A DNA stretch of 22,896 bases from contig WFZN01000031.1 of the NCBI GenBank assembly GCA_015489555.1, positions 1 through 22,896 of the forward strand, written 5' to 3'. The notes beneath the pieces were generated by a model. That model saw nothing but the letters and a program-made list of their open reading frames with translations. It did no database searches and had not been told where the DNA came from. Below, piece by piece: positions 1 through 8,338 of this stretch (the stretch's first letter is position 1; every line of letters begins with the position of its first letter). This DNA is from Candidatus Dojkabacteria bacterium (GTDB lineage Bacteria > Patescibacteriota > Dojkabacteria > GCA-002793355). A program made the position numbers and the translations under genes.

Positions 1-149
1 ATATTACAAAGGGACGGAAGAAAAACATAACTTTCCGTTTAAAGATTATTTCAGATAAAGGGATTTCTGATAAATTGAAAACTCTTGTTCGCGATCGTAT
101 TATTCAAGCTGTTTTGGGTGAGGAAGGGGTTTCTTTTAAGTCGATTTAG
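1..149 (+). CDS. pheT: C-terminal end of a gene, probably phenylalanyl-tRNA synthetase beta subunit (partial)
   Basis: An open frame starting at base 3 runs to a TAG at 147-149 and gives about 48 residues. The string GRKKNITFRL followed by a charged helix ending in GVSFKSI resembles the end of the FDX-ACB (anticodon-binding-like) domain that closes PheT. There the family typically has a KS(L/V)(A/T)F(R/S)L strand, then a helix and a final short strand. PheT pairs with PheS to charge tRNA-Phe. The rest of the gene lies outside the window, so this rests on a short, moderately conserved tail. The stop codon overlaps the promoter motif of the next gene. It could instead be another protein ending in a ferredoxin-like fold. 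Confidence 0.5.
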   Translation, partial: ITKGRKKNITFRLKIISDKGISDKLKTLVRDRIIQAVLGEEGVSFKSI

Positions 150-157
150 GGTACAAT
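147..157 (+). promoter_or_regulatory. Promoter TAGGGTACAAT, leaderless start for the 36-aa protein
   Basis: TAGGG (147-151) is followed directly by the -10 box TACAAT (152-157). The expected +1 is at about 164, and the ATG is at 163-165, so the mRNA would begin at the start codon. TAG 147-149 is also the stop codon of the upstream gene. The same 11-mer precedes yebC and rmuC. There is no convincing -35 box. Confidence 0.65.
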
Positions 158-162
158 CTCTT

Positions 163-273
163 ATGAGAAAAAGGACAAAGGAGGTATTAAAGCGTATAAT
201 AGCCTTAATTTTAGTTTTTGTAGTATTATTTTCTTTAGTAGCCCCTAATTTGATGGTTTTACTAAGTAGGTAA
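163..273 (+). CDS. Small single-span membrane protein (36 aa), unknown function
   Basis: The protein begins MRKRTKEVLKR and then has one hydrophobic segment (about residues 12-34, IIALILVFVVLFSLVAPNLM), ending LLSR. The basic N-terminus predicts an N-in orientation. The frame is open back to an upstream ATG at 85. I chose 163 because the TACAAT -10 box at 152-157 places +1 on this codon, and because bases before 149 belong to the preceding gene in another frame. The stop (271-273) lies 2 nt before the recG start, so recG is probably co-transcribed and translationally coupled. Function is not recognised. The protein is short, but the promoter and gene spacing support it being real. Confidence 0.6.
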   Translation: MRKRTKEVLKRIIALILVFVVLFSLVAPNLMVLLSR

Positions 274-275
274 TT

Positions 276-2348
276 ATGTATACGTTACAAAGTGATATTG
301 GGGAAGTTAAGTATGTAGGGAAAGCCCTATCTGTATATTTTAAAAAAAGGGGTATTAAAACGGTATTGGATCTGTTAAACTATTTTCCTTATAAATATGA
401 AGATACCTCTGGTTTGATCTCGGTTTCTTCTCTATATAGAAACTTCTTGAGCAATCCATTATTTTTAGCAAAAGAAGCAGAGCTTAAAAAAACAGTAGTA
501 GGGGTAGTTGAGAAGACCGAGTTAATAGTATCAAAGAGACAAAGACGCCTTAAACTTGTAAAGGCGGTAATTAGCGATGAACGCGCTTTGTCAGATAAGC
601 TCCAGGTTATATGGTTTAATCAGATTCATTTACTTAAGAGTCTTAAAACTGGGGAAAAGGTAGTATTATACGGCAAGGTTCGGAAACGTGGGAGCCATCT
701 TGAGATGCTTAATCCTCAGGTGGAACTGTACAGAGTACCATTAGTGCACCTTGGTAGACTTACTCCGATATACGAACGTATATATAAAATCAGTTCGAAT
801 CGAATACGGCGATATCTTAAGGAAGTAGCACCAGCAATAGCACAGATTAAAGAATATATACCCTGGGATGTGTTAAAAGAGTTTTCTCTTACTAACTTGC
901 CGGATGCTTATTATTACATTCATTTCCCTAAGAATGTAGAAGAGATCAAGAGGGGGTACGAGCGTTTGTTTATACAGGAGGCGTTGGAGCTATTAGATGC
1001 AAAGGCGTCTTTAGAAGATGAGCAGTACTATAATAAGGATCTTTTCCCTTATGAGCGTATAAATAAACTGCAGCGCAAGCTAAAGGAATATGCAGATTAT
1101 TTGCCTTTCAAACTGACTAAAGCTCAGCAGTCAGCTTTAGAGGAGCTTGTAAAATCTATGGAAAGTAGTAAACGTCTATTGCTGTATGGTGACGTTGGTA
1201 GTGGGAAGACAGTCGTTGTTTTCTTAATAGCCACCGTTCTAGCAGATCTGGGTTTCTCAACTTTGATTATGGCTCCTACCAGTATTTTGGCACAGCAACA
1301 TTATGAGACTTTTAGCAGGTTATTAGAGAGGGTGAAAGAGGTAGTCAGTCCCTCACTTATGTTGTATACATCCTCAGCCGGACAGCGGGCTAAGCGGATT
1401 ATCGTTGAAAAGGCAAGTATAATAATCGGTACTCACGCTTTATTACACAAGTACTTTATTGATGACAGCGCCCCAATTGCTTTGCTAGCTATTGATGAAG
1501 AACATAAGTTTGGTATTTTACAAAGAGAAGCACTAAAAGGACTTAAGAGTTTCCCTTTTAGGCCGTATTCTCTGTCTCTTACCGCTACCCCTATACCACG
1601 TACTCTGGCGCTTTCGTTTTATGGATATCAGAAGGCTGTTTATATTAGGGGCAAGCCTCCGGGGAGGCTTGCCCCTAAAACCTTCGTAGTACAGGAGGAA
1701 AGGTTACATGAACTTGTTAAGTGGCTAAGAGAAAAGGTTTTAGCAGGGGAACAATTATATATGGTTTATCCTCGTATCAGGGGGGACGGATTAGATGAAT
1801 ATGCCTTGGAGGTATGGAGAGAATACTTGGGTGAGTATTTTAAAGGAGTCGGTATAGGAGTTTTGCACGGTAAATTATCTGAGCGGGAAAAGCACAGGGT
1901 ACTTACAGAGTTTAGAGAGGGGAAGATCGGAGTTTTGTTTAGCACTACAGTAATTGAGGTTGGTATAGATGTCCCTTCTGCAAACTATATGGTTATTTTC
2001 GGACCAGAGCATCTCGGATTAGCCCAACTACATCAATTAAGGGGGAGGATAGGGCGGAATATGGAACAAGCTTATTGTTTCCTATTTACTTTTAATAGGT
2101 CGCAGGCTGTAATTAGGCGTTTAAAGTTTTTTGCATCTACTACAGATGGGATAAAGATCGCGGAATTTGATTTAAAAAACCGCGGCCCAGGTGATCTACT
2201 CCTGGGCTCGCAGCAACATGGTTGGCAGCGTTTAAAAATAGTTAACCTGAATAACTACTATCTCTTGAATAAAGCTGTAAAACTTTTTAACAGGCTTAAG
2301 GGAGCAAGGGTTTTGATACCTAGGATATTGACTGCCGGACAAAGTTAA
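276..2348 (+). CDS. recG: ATP-dependent DNA helicase RecG
   Basis: This is a monomeric superfamily 2 helicase that remodels stalled forks and Holliday junctions. At 690 residues it is the usual RecG length. The N-terminal wedge/OB region covers roughly residues 1-250. Helicase motifs follow in order: Walker A GDVGSGKT (K311), APTSILAQQH, the DEEH box (D407, DEEHKFG), SLTATPIPRTLALS, then the second RecA lobe with STTVIEVGIDVP and QLRGRIGR. The C-terminal FFASTTDGIKIAEFDLKNRGPGDLLLGSQQHG matches the RecG/TRG region in order. No strong ribosome binding site is seen, and the start lies 2 nt after the upstream small ORF. The segment encoding RGKPPGRLAP contains a perfect 16-bp inverted repeat (1645-1678). 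The gene is complete and has no frameshift. Confidence 0.97.
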   Translation: MYTLQSDIGEVKYVGKALSVYFKKRGIKTVLDLLNYFPYKYEDTSGLISVSSLYRNFLSNPLFLAKEAELKKTVVGVVEKTELIVSKRQRRLKLVKAVISDERALSDKLQVIWFNQIHLLKSLKTGEKVVLYGKVRKRGSHLEMLNPQVELYRVPLVHLGRLTPIYERIYKISSNRIRRYLKEVAPAIAQIKEYIPWDVLKEFSLTNLPDAYYYIHFPKNVEEIKRGYERLFIQEALELLDAKASLEDEQYYNKDLFPYERINKLQRKLKEYADYLPFKLTKAQQSALEELVKSMESSKRLLLYGDVGSGKTVVVFLIATVLADLGFSTLIMAPTSILAQQHYETFSRLLERVKEVVSPSLMLYTSSAGQRAKRIIVEKASIIIGTHALLHKYFIDDSAPIALLAIDEEHKFGILQREALKGLKSFPFRPYSLSLTATPIPRTLALSFYGYQKAVYIRGKPPGRLAPKTFVVQEERLHELVKWLREKVLAGEQLYMVYPRIRGDGLDEYALEVWREYLGEYFKGVGIGVLHGKLSEREKHRVLTEFREGKIGVLFSTTVIEVGIDVPSANYMVIFGPEHLGLAQLHQLRGRIGRNMEQAYCFLFTFNRSQAVIRRLKFFASTTDGIKIAEFDLKNRGPGDLLLGSQQHGWQRLKIVNLNNYYLLNKAVKLFNRLKGARVLIPRILTAGQS
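1645..1678. repeat. Perfect 16-bp inverted repeat inside recG
   Basis: TTAGGGGCAAGCCTCC (1645-1660), GG (1661-1662), then GGAGGCTTGCCCCTAA (1663-1678), which is the exact reverse complement. It is GC-rich in AT-rich surroundings and lies in the codons for the conserved PPGR segment between motifs III and IV. The protein alignment looks uninterrupted, so this is not an obvious insertion. Confidence 0.9.
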
Positions 2349-2363
2349 TTCTGCGGGTTTTAT

Positions 2364-2467
2364 GGGCGTGGGGCGAAGGTGGTAGGACATTTTATGGGGT
2401 TTGATTGTAGTCTGATAAGCAGCTCATCCTAGAAACGTACCTAAAACCTCCCCTTCGCCCCACGCCC
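2364..2467. repeat. Dispersed terminal-inverted-repeat element, copy 1 (104 bp)
   Basis: The left arm GGGCGTGGGGCGAAGG (2364-2379) is an exact reverse complement of the right arm at 2452-2467. About 72 nt of interior separates them. The element begins 16 nt after the recG stop and ends 24 nt before the -10 of the PBP gene. Copies 2 and 3 at 8999-9109 and 19860-19970 share the 14-bp arm core and the overall size but not most of the interior. It could be a REPIN-like pair, a small non-autonomous element or a structured RNA. Confidence 0.85.
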
Positions 2468-2489
2468 AACATCCTATTGTGATGTTGGG
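2465..2489. promoter_or_regulatory. Inverted repeat overlapping the PBP promoter (candidate operator)
   Basis: CCCAACATC (2465-2473), CTATTGT, then GATGTTGGG (2481-2489) form a perfect 9-bp inverted repeat. Its left arm shares the last three bases of repeat copy 1, and its right arm ends one base before the TACAAT -10 box. It therefore covers the expected -35 and spacer positions. No T-run follows, so a terminator is unlikely. A repressor or activator site is an inference. Confidence 0.5.
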
Positions 2490-2496
2490 TTACAAT
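2486..2496 (+). promoter_or_regulatory. Promoter TGGGTTACAAT for the class A PBP gene, leaderless
   Basis: TGGGT (2486-2490) directly precedes the -10 box TACAAT (2491-2496). The predicted +1 is about 2503 and the ATG is at 2504, giving essentially no leader. No good -35 box sits at the usual distance. Confidence 0.6.
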
Positions 2497-2503
2497 ACTA
2501 TTA

Positions 2504-5248
2504 ATGCAGAGAGGCGGACGTAAGCGTATTAATACTTCTTTTTTGCTTGGCCCCAGAGTGGGTAGTAAAGGAGCACGAATACTACCATCTAGATTTAAAA
2601 AACGTCCGAAGCGACGCTGGAAGAAGAAACTATCTTACTTTATCGGTGGCATATTTTTGGTTAGTTTATTGGCTTTTATAGTAGGTGTCATTTGGATGCT
2701 AGGGTACCTTGGATATATTAATTCAAAATTACCTGACCCCGGTCAGTTCGTGAATAATTCGCCTGAGTTGGCTACTAAAATTTACTCAAGAGATGGTCAG
2801 TTACTATATGTGTTTTTCGATAAAGAATACCGCGAATATGTGTACTTGAAGGATATTCCTAATTACGTGAAATGGGCAGTATTATCAGCAGAAGATATTC
2901 ATTTTTATGAACACAAGGGGGTGGACTTCGTTGCTATTTCTAAGTCATTGATGCGCCGTCTTTTACGGCGAACGGGGCGTGTAACTGGTGCAAGCACTAT
3001 AACTCAGCAGTTGGTAAGAAATGTGGTCTTAGAACAGGTTTGGGGGCGTAAGAAAGCGTTTGAACGCAGTGTAACACGTAAGTTAGTGGAGATTATTATT
3101 AGTTTGCAGCTTGAGAAAAAGCTTACTAAAGATCAGATCTTTGAGCTTTATCTTAATGAGGTACCATTGGGGGGGGTAAATTACGGTATAAAGGCCGCAG
3201 CAAAATCGTATTTTAATAAGGATATTAGGGATTTAACTCTAGCAGAAGCTGCTTTCTTAGCGGGGATTATTCATAGGCCGTCGTACTATATATTCCAGAT
3301 AAAGAATAATAATCTAGAACCAGTTCTTCGTCGGAGGAATCAGGTGTTAGATCTTATGTATAAATACAGATATTTAACAAAAGTTACAAAAGAGGAGATA
3401 GAGCAGGCCAAAAAAGAACCACTTAAGTTCACCCCGGGTAAAATTGACATTAAAGCCCCGCATTTTGTCTTTTATGTCGAGTCATTGCTCGAAAACATGT
3501 TTGGTCCAGAGGTTTTACGTAGTGGAGGTTTAGAGGTTATTACTACTTTGGACATGGATGTTTACAATATAGCTGAAGAGGAGGTAAAAAATAAAATGCC
3601 TAAATTCTGTGAGTGGTATGGGGCGTGTAACGCATCTGTGGTAATTATTAATCCAAAGAATGGGGAGATACTAACCATGATCGGTTCAGTTGATTATAAT
3701 GAAACAGAGGACCCACGTATCGATGGCAATGTAAACGTAGCATTAAGTCCTCGTCAGATGGGATCAACTGCAAAACCGTATGCATACTTGGCTGCCTTTG
3801 AGAAGGGATACTTCCCGGGTACCCCTGCCCCGGATGTGCCGTTTAAATTCTATAGATACAACGTCCAAAACTGGGATAAGGGTTATAAAGGAGTCATGGT
3901 TATGGCCGAGGCCCTTAACGCTTCAAGAAATATTCCTGCTGTTTACACGCTACAGCTTGCAGGGGGAGCCTCTGCATATGTTAATGTTCTAAAGCGTCTT
4001 AATTTCACTACAGCGCTTGATCCAAATAGATATGGTTTAAGTATCGCTATTGGGTCTGCTGAAATGAAATTGTTGGAACATACCGCGGGGTATGCTGCCT
4101 TTGCTGCAGAAGGTGTCTATCATAAACCAACGGCAATTTTAGAGATCAAGGACAAAAACGGGGAAATTATTTATAAATACGATCCTGAAAAAAATAAAAA
4201 ACGGGTGTTTAACAGGAAAGTGGTTTATATGTTAAATTGGATACTTTGTAGGATAGACGGGAATCACATGGGCCTCTCTAATTGGGCCTATTATATTCCT
4301 GGGCAGAAATTGTGCGGTAAAACCGGCACTACCAATGGCCCCAAGGATTTGGTAGGTATCCTTTACTATCCTAGATTAACAGTCGGAGTATGGGCTGGTA
4401 ATAATAACGGTGCTAAGACTTACGGTAGGAGAGGACAGGGTTGGGGATCAAATGTTCCTTTGCCGATTGCAAATAGTATAATGAAAAGATTAGTGCCAAA
4501 GTTCGGGTATGAATTTTATACTACCCCTTCGGGAATAAAACGAGTAACTGTATGTAGGGATACAGGTATGATTCCCACTAATGATGAAATACCTTGCGAC
4601 CGTAAGTTGGTGGTCGCTCCCGCTTCCTTGGCTATTCCAGAAGATACAGCACATGTGAAGGTACCTATATGTAAGCCCACAGGTAATATAGCCTCTAACG
4701 CTGATGATGCAAGAAAGTTCGGGTTAGTAGAAGATAAGTGGTTTTTTGATTATAGTTTACCTGTTGCTGCTCACACAGATACATACCTAACTTACCTGAA
4801 AGAGAAACTTGGCTATCTTCTATGGAAAGAACGGCCGCCTGAGGCATTGTGTAGCCTGGGGGTTTTGCCTGATATTACATTTACTACACCGACTGACGGA
4901 GATACATATTCCCCTGGAGATTCACTACTAATAAGTGGGAATATCACTGTGAAGGATCTAGATGATTCGGTAACCAAGATACAGGTGAAATTTAATAATT
5001 CTGTTATAAAGACTTTACCCGGGGCTAATAGCTTTAGCGTAGGTTATGTGATACCAAGTACTATTTTGCCAGGGGCATACAAAATACAGGTTGAGGTTAC
5101 TACAACAAAGGGGTATTATACTTTTAAAGAGTTAAGTATAAATGTTGCATATCCTACTCCCACTTTGACTCCGACACCTACTTTAAGTCCTACACCTACA
5201 GCTACCCCTACTGTTACTCCAACTTATACTCCTACTCCTACACCGTAA
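2504..5248 (+). CDS. Bifunctional class A penicillin-binding protein (glycosyltransferase/transpeptidase)
   Basis: The protein polymerises and cross-links peptidoglycan at the outer face of the membrane. Of 914 residues, the first 42 are strongly basic and cytoplasmic, and one membrane span lies at about 45-68. A GT51 domain follows, with catalytic Glu in EDIHFYEHKGVD (E130) and TGASTITQQLVRN. The transpeptidase domain has SxxK as STAK (S421), SxN as SRN (S474) and KTG (K606, GKTGTTNG). After it comes a Cys-containing region, an Ig-like segment (about residues 790-880), and a tail of some 30 residues that is nearly all Pro and Thr. The outer portion has eight cysteines. It is convergent with ftsI. 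The enzyme class is certain, but whether to call it PBP1A or another paralogue is not. Confidence 0.95.
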   Translation: MQRGGRKRINTSFLLGPRVGSKGARILPSRFKKRPKRRWKKKLSYFIGGIFLVSLLAFIVGVIWMLGYLGYINSKLPDPGQFVNNSPELATKIYSRDGQLLYVFFDKEYREYVYLKDIPNYVKWAVLSAEDIHFYEHKGVDFVAISKSLMRRLLRRTGRVTGASTITQQLVRNVVLEQVWGRKKAFERSVTRKLVEIIISLQLEKKLTKDQIFELYLNEVPLGGVNYGIKAAAKSYFNKDIRDLTLAEAAFLAGIIHRPSYYIFQIKNNNLEPVLRRRNQVLDLMYKYRYLTKVTKEEIEQAKKEPLKFTPGKIDIKAPHFVFYVESLLENMFGPEVLRSGGLEVITTLDMDVYNIAEEEVKNKMPKFCEWYGACNASVVIINPKNGEILTMIGSVDYNETEDPRIDGNVNVALSPRQMGSTAKPYAYLAAFEKGYFPGTPAPDVPFKFYRYNVQNWDKGYKGVMVMAEALNASRNIPAVYTLQLAGGASAYVNVLKRLNFTTALDPNRYGLSIAIGSAEMKLLEHTAGYAAFAAEGVYHKPTAILEIKDKNGEIIYKYDPEKNKKRVFNRKVVYMLNWILCRIDGNHMGLSNWAYYIPGQKLCGKTGTTNGPKDLVGILYYPRLTVGVWAGNNNGAKTYGRRGQGWGSNVPLPIANSIMKRLVPKFGYEFYTTPSGIKRVTVCRDTGMIPTNDEIPCDRKLVVAPASLAIPEDTAHVKVPICKPTGNIASNADDARKFGLVEDKWFFDYSLPVAAHTDTYLTYLKEKLGYLLWKERPPEALCSLGVLPDITFTTPTDGDTYSPGDSLLISGNITVKDLDDSVTKIQVKFNNSVIKTLPGANSFSVGYVIPSTILPGAYKIQVEVTTTKGYYTFKELSINVAYPTPTLTPTPTLSPTPTATPTVTPTYTPTPTP

Positions 5249-5323
5249 AACAGGGTGTTGTCAAGAGCGTAAAGCGGGCACTTTTAGGGTTTATGGTTTT
5301 GTTAGAACACGCAATATGTTTGT

Positions 5324-7042
5324 TTAATAAATCTCTAAGTCACCTTTTATCGCTTCAAATATTTCTAACCAGGTCGGTGCAGCGGTTGCAGAGCCAGTAG
5401 CTGGTTTTGAATGGGGGCGTTCGAATTTTACAAGCATAATAACTTTAGGATTATCTGCCGGCGCAAAGCCTACGAATGTTGTGTTCACTTCGTCTTTTAG
5501 GTATCCGGGGCCTTCGGGGTTGGGAATTTGGGCTGTGCCCGTTTTCCCGGCTATCGTAATACCTGAGTATTTGCGGAATGCCTTACGTCTCATCGTTGAT
5601 TGCATCATTATCGTTTTTACAAATCTGCTTGTTTCCGCAGAGAATACGTATTCTGCAGGATGTGGTTTAAATTCTATTGTTTCATCATTGTCATAGATTT
5701 TTTTTATTATATAAGGCTGCATGCGTATTCCGTTGTTGGCAATGGCAGACATAGCTGATATGATTTGTAGTGGGGTGGCAGAGATCATCTGACCAAAGCC
5801 TGATACAGCAAGGTCTACCTCGTTCCATTTATTTGGAGGTTTCAGGAAGCTACTTTCCTCTTCTTGGAGGCCTAGGTTTATCATCCTGCCTATACCGAGT
5901 TTGTGAAGGTAGTTAACCATAATTTGAGGAGTTAGTTTTAGGGCTATCTTTGCGGTACATACGTTATCAGATCTATACAATATTCCTTCCAGGTCAAGCC
6001 ATCCATATTTGTGGTGTCCGTAGTTGTAGATATCTTTGTCAAGTACTTTTAGGCGTCCTTCGTCGTAGCATTTAAAATCCTGGCTTATAACGTTGTTTTC
6101 TAAGGCTATCGCGATTGTTAATGGTTTTTGTACAGAACCGTATTCATAGGGGTCACTGACGGCCTTATTTTTAAATATCCAATAGTCATTTGTTAAAAAG
6201 TAGTTGTTTGGATCATACGTTGGGTAATTGGCCATCGCAATTATTGCGCCGTCTTTAGGATTTAATATAATGACTGTTCCGGAGACGGCTTTGTATTCTT
6301 CTACCTTTTTTTTAAGTATTTGCTCGACCTTGCGTTGAATTTTAGAATTTATTGTAAGGACAATATTTTTACCTTCGCGCATTATTAACTGTTGATAGTC
6401 GTCCACTGTGAGTAAGCCTCCTTGTATGTCACGCTGGTGTTTTATTAGGCCAGTTTTTCCATTTATCTCCGGCCAGAAATAGCCTTCTATCCCATACACA
6501 CCGGCATAAGAGTTGTTGCCCTTTTTCGCTACGAATCCAAGCACATGGGCTAAGTGCTCGCTTAAAGGATAAAGACGTTTTATTTCCTCCTCAAAAAATA
6601 CGCCTTTTATCTTATTTTCTTTTAGTTTTTTTGCAAGCTTGGTTTTCTGTGAATCTTCTAATAAAGGCTTTAATGGATAGTAGGTTAATTTTGTAGGAGG
6701 AGGGGGAGACTCGGGCAGTTCTATTTGGTATGGGGCAAATATCTTTTTAAGTTTGTTCCAGTTTTTAGTAATATGTTTATAGTCTGTGTCGTATACAACA
6801 GAGATAATAGGGCGCCAGTATATTCTGTCCGTTGCTACTACTATACCGTCCGCTGTGTATATAGTTCCCCTACGTTGTGGTATCTTACGGGTGGCCTGTA
6901 CGTATATATCCCCAAGTTTTTTAAAATAATCATGTAACTTTACTTGCCACCTGAATAACTGGATTATTATCAAAAAGTAGAGTAAAACAATGGCTCCTAA
7001 AATGCCTCTAAGATACGTATAGTCTTTATCTTTTCGCTTCAT
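5324..7042 (-). CDS. ftsI: Class B PBP, FtsI-like peptidoglycan transpeptidase
   Basis: Monofunctional septal transpeptidase of the division machinery. At 572 residues it has a short basic N-terminus, one membrane span (about residues 11-32), a PBP-dimer region beginning near RRGTIYTADG, and a transpeptidase domain. The catalytic motifs are SVQK (S303), SDN (S358) and KTG (K500, AGKTGTAQIP). The closing TGSATAAPTWLEI matches the usual FtsI ending. Its start overlaps the end of the ftsL-like gene by 17 nt, which suggests translational coupling. It is the last gene of mraZ-rsmH-ftsL-ftsI. Only two cysteines are present, both in the outer domain near the SDN motif. The position in the dcw cluster favours FtsI over an elongation-type PBP2. 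Confidence 0.93.
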   Translation of the reverse strand: MKRKDKDYTYLRGILGAIVLLYFLIIIQLFRWQVKLHDYFKKLGDIYVQATRKIPQRRGTIYTADGIVVATDRIYWRPIISVVYDTDYKHITKNWNKLKKIFAPYQIELPESPPPPTKLTYYPLKPLLEDSQKTKLAKKLKENKIKGVFFEEEIKRLYPLSEHLAHVLGFVAKKGNNSYAGVYGIEGYFWPEINGKTGLIKHQRDIQGGLLTVDDYQQLIMREGKNIVLTINSKIQRKVEQILKKKVEEYKAVSGTVIILNPKDGAIIAMANYPTYDPNNYFLTNDYWIFKNKAVSDPYEYGSVQKPLTIAIALENNVISQDFKCYDEGRLKVLDKDIYNYGHHKYGWLDLEGILYRSDNVCTAKIALKLTPQIMVNYLHKLGIGRMINLGLQEEESSFLKPPNKWNEVDLAVSGFGQMISATPLQIISAMSAIANNGIRMQPYIIKKIYDNDETIEFKPHPAEYVFSAETSRFVKTIMMQSTMRRKAFRKYSGITIAGKTGTAQIPNPEGPGYLKDEVNTTFVGFAPADNPKVIMLVKFERPHSKPATGSATAAPTWLEIFEAIKGDLEIY

Positions 7043-7319
7043 ATCGTTTGTGATTTGAGATTATAAAGATTTGGTTGGGCTTATCCGTATACTTGTCTTT
7101 TAGGTTATTTTCTATTGTGGTTGGGGTGTTAAATAGAGATACATCGCTTGATAATAACAACAGTTTGTGACTTAGAACGTTAACATTGCGATCAAATATA
7201 TATAGCTTTTGTAAGGCATTTGAGAATCTAAGTTGGACTATTAGGTATACACCTACAAAAAAGGCGTTTATTATCCATATAGAGATTGTTATTTTCTTAA
7301 AAAGCCAGTATTTTGTCAT
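7026..7319 (-). CDS. ftsL: FtsL-like small bitopic division protein
   Basis: The product has 97 residues: a short cytoplasmic MTKYWLFKK, one membrane span (about residues 10-30), then a helical segment (LRFSNALQKLYIFDRNVNVLSHKLLLLSS) compatible with a short coiled coil, and a polar tail. The sequence itself is not diagnostic. The assignment rests on size, topology and position between rsmH and ftsI, where FtsL is normally encoded. FtsL scaffolds FtsB/FtsQ and activates FtsWI. Its ATG overlaps the rsmH TGA as ATGA (7316-7319), and its 3' end overlaps ftsI. There is no ribosome binding site of its own, consistent with coupling. Confidence 0.65.
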   Translation of the reverse strand: MTKYWLFKKITISIWIINAFFVGVYLIVQLRFSNALQKLYIFDRNVNVLSHKLLLLSSDVSLFNTPTTIENNLKDKYTDKPNQIFIISNHKRYEAKR

Positions 7320-8338
7320 CGCCTTGTGAGAATGTACATTTTAGCACTACGGGCTGCCGGGTTTTTATTAATTTCTAAAGCCTTAGGTATTATTACGTTT
7401 TCTATACTAAGATTTGCGGTTGCCACATGGCGTTCGATTATTTTTTGCTCTGCTGAATGGAATGTAATGATTGCGGCTTTGCTATCTGGACTAAGAAGAT
7501 TAGGTAGGTGGTCAACTAATGTTTTTAGGTTGTCAAGCTCCTGGTTTACAGCTATCCTAAGAGCTAGGAATACTAGAGTGCACGGGTGCAAGCGTTTACG
7601 AGCACTGGGTCTTAATGGGTGTAACTTTTCGCATATTTGTTTAAGACGTTTAATGTCGTCTTTTGACCCAAAGGGTTTTTGTTCTCTTTCGTATAGGATA
7701 CTCCATGCAAGTTTCGAAGCTAGGACCGGAGACATGCCTACGTTGTTTATGAAAAGTAATTTTAATTCCTTGTGGCTTAAAATATTTAAAAGATCAGCTG
7801 CTTTTACTTTGTACGTTGTAGGGTCCATACGCATGTCCAGAATAGCTTTGTCGGTTTTGAAACTAAATCCACGATCTAAGTCTTCAAGCTGTGGAGTAGA
7901 TACACCAAGGTCTGCAAGAAGAAAATCCACTTTTGTTTTTTTAGGGAGATATCCCTTCTGAAATAATGTATCGAGTATTTGGGGGAGGTAGGCAAAGTTT
8001 GCTCTTACCACATACCATTTGGTAGATTCACTAGTATCGGATGTCCTGTGTACAGTAAGCCCTTTGTAACTGGTGTATTCAAAAAACTTGTGTATGTATT
8101 TTTGATTTTTGTCTAATACATAATTTATTGCATTGATGTCCCAGTCAAGCGACAATAGTATTTTATTTGAGAGGGTGTGTTTGCGTTTTAGGATGTTTAG
8201 GAGTGAGATGGAGTGTCCAGCGTAACCTAAGGTTAGGTCCACAAATAGCGCGTTGGGTTTGTTTAGAGAGTTTAGTATATCTGTTGCAATTCTTTCTATT
8301 TCTTCCAATAATACTGGTATATGCGGTTTAGTTATCAT
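7316..8338 (-). CDS. rsmH: 16S rRNA (cytosine-1402-N4)-methyltransferase RsmH (MraW)
   Basis: SAM-dependent methylation of C1402 in the ribosomal P-site region. The 340 residues begin with the typical HIPVLLEE. Motif I is DLTLGYAGHS, where most family members have a run of glycines (GGGGHS), so it is somewhat relaxed. It continues with LLADLGVSTPQLEDLDRGFSF, LDMRMD, CTLVFLALRIAVNQEL, TFHSAEQKIIERHV and a C-terminal NPAARSAKMYIL. These follow family order. The start overlaps mraZ by 11 nt and the stop overlaps the ftsL-like gene by 4 nt. The central region is a little longer than the common 300-310 residue form because of loops around residues 70-110. Confidence 0.95.
   Translation of the reverse strand: MITKPHIPVLLEEIERIATDILNSLNKPNALFVDLTLGYAGHSISLLNILKRKHTLSNKILLSLDWDINAINYVLDKNQKYIHKFFEYTSYKGLTVHRTSDTSESTKWYVVRANFAYLPQILDTLFQKGYLPKKTKVDFLLADLGVSTPQLEDLDRGFSFKTDKAILDMRMDPTTYKVKAADLLNILSHKELKLLFINNVGMSPVLASKLAWSILYEREQKPFGSKDDIKRLKQICEKLHPLRPSARKRLHPCTLVFLALRIAVNQELDNLKTLVDHLPNLLSPDSKAAIITFHSAEQKIIERHVATANLSIENVIIPKALEINKNPAARSAKMYILTRR

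Noticed and set aside
2364..2467. Inverted-repeat elements as ordinary Rho-independent terminators
   Set aside because: The arms are 70-80 nt apart, no T-run follows, and copy 2 lies in a divergent gap where no transcript from either neighbour ends.
7326..7961. Long open frame (about 210 codons) antisense to rsmH
   Set aside because: The opposite strand encodes clear RsmH motifs across the same bases, and the antisense product is Arg/Ser-rich with no recognisable domain.
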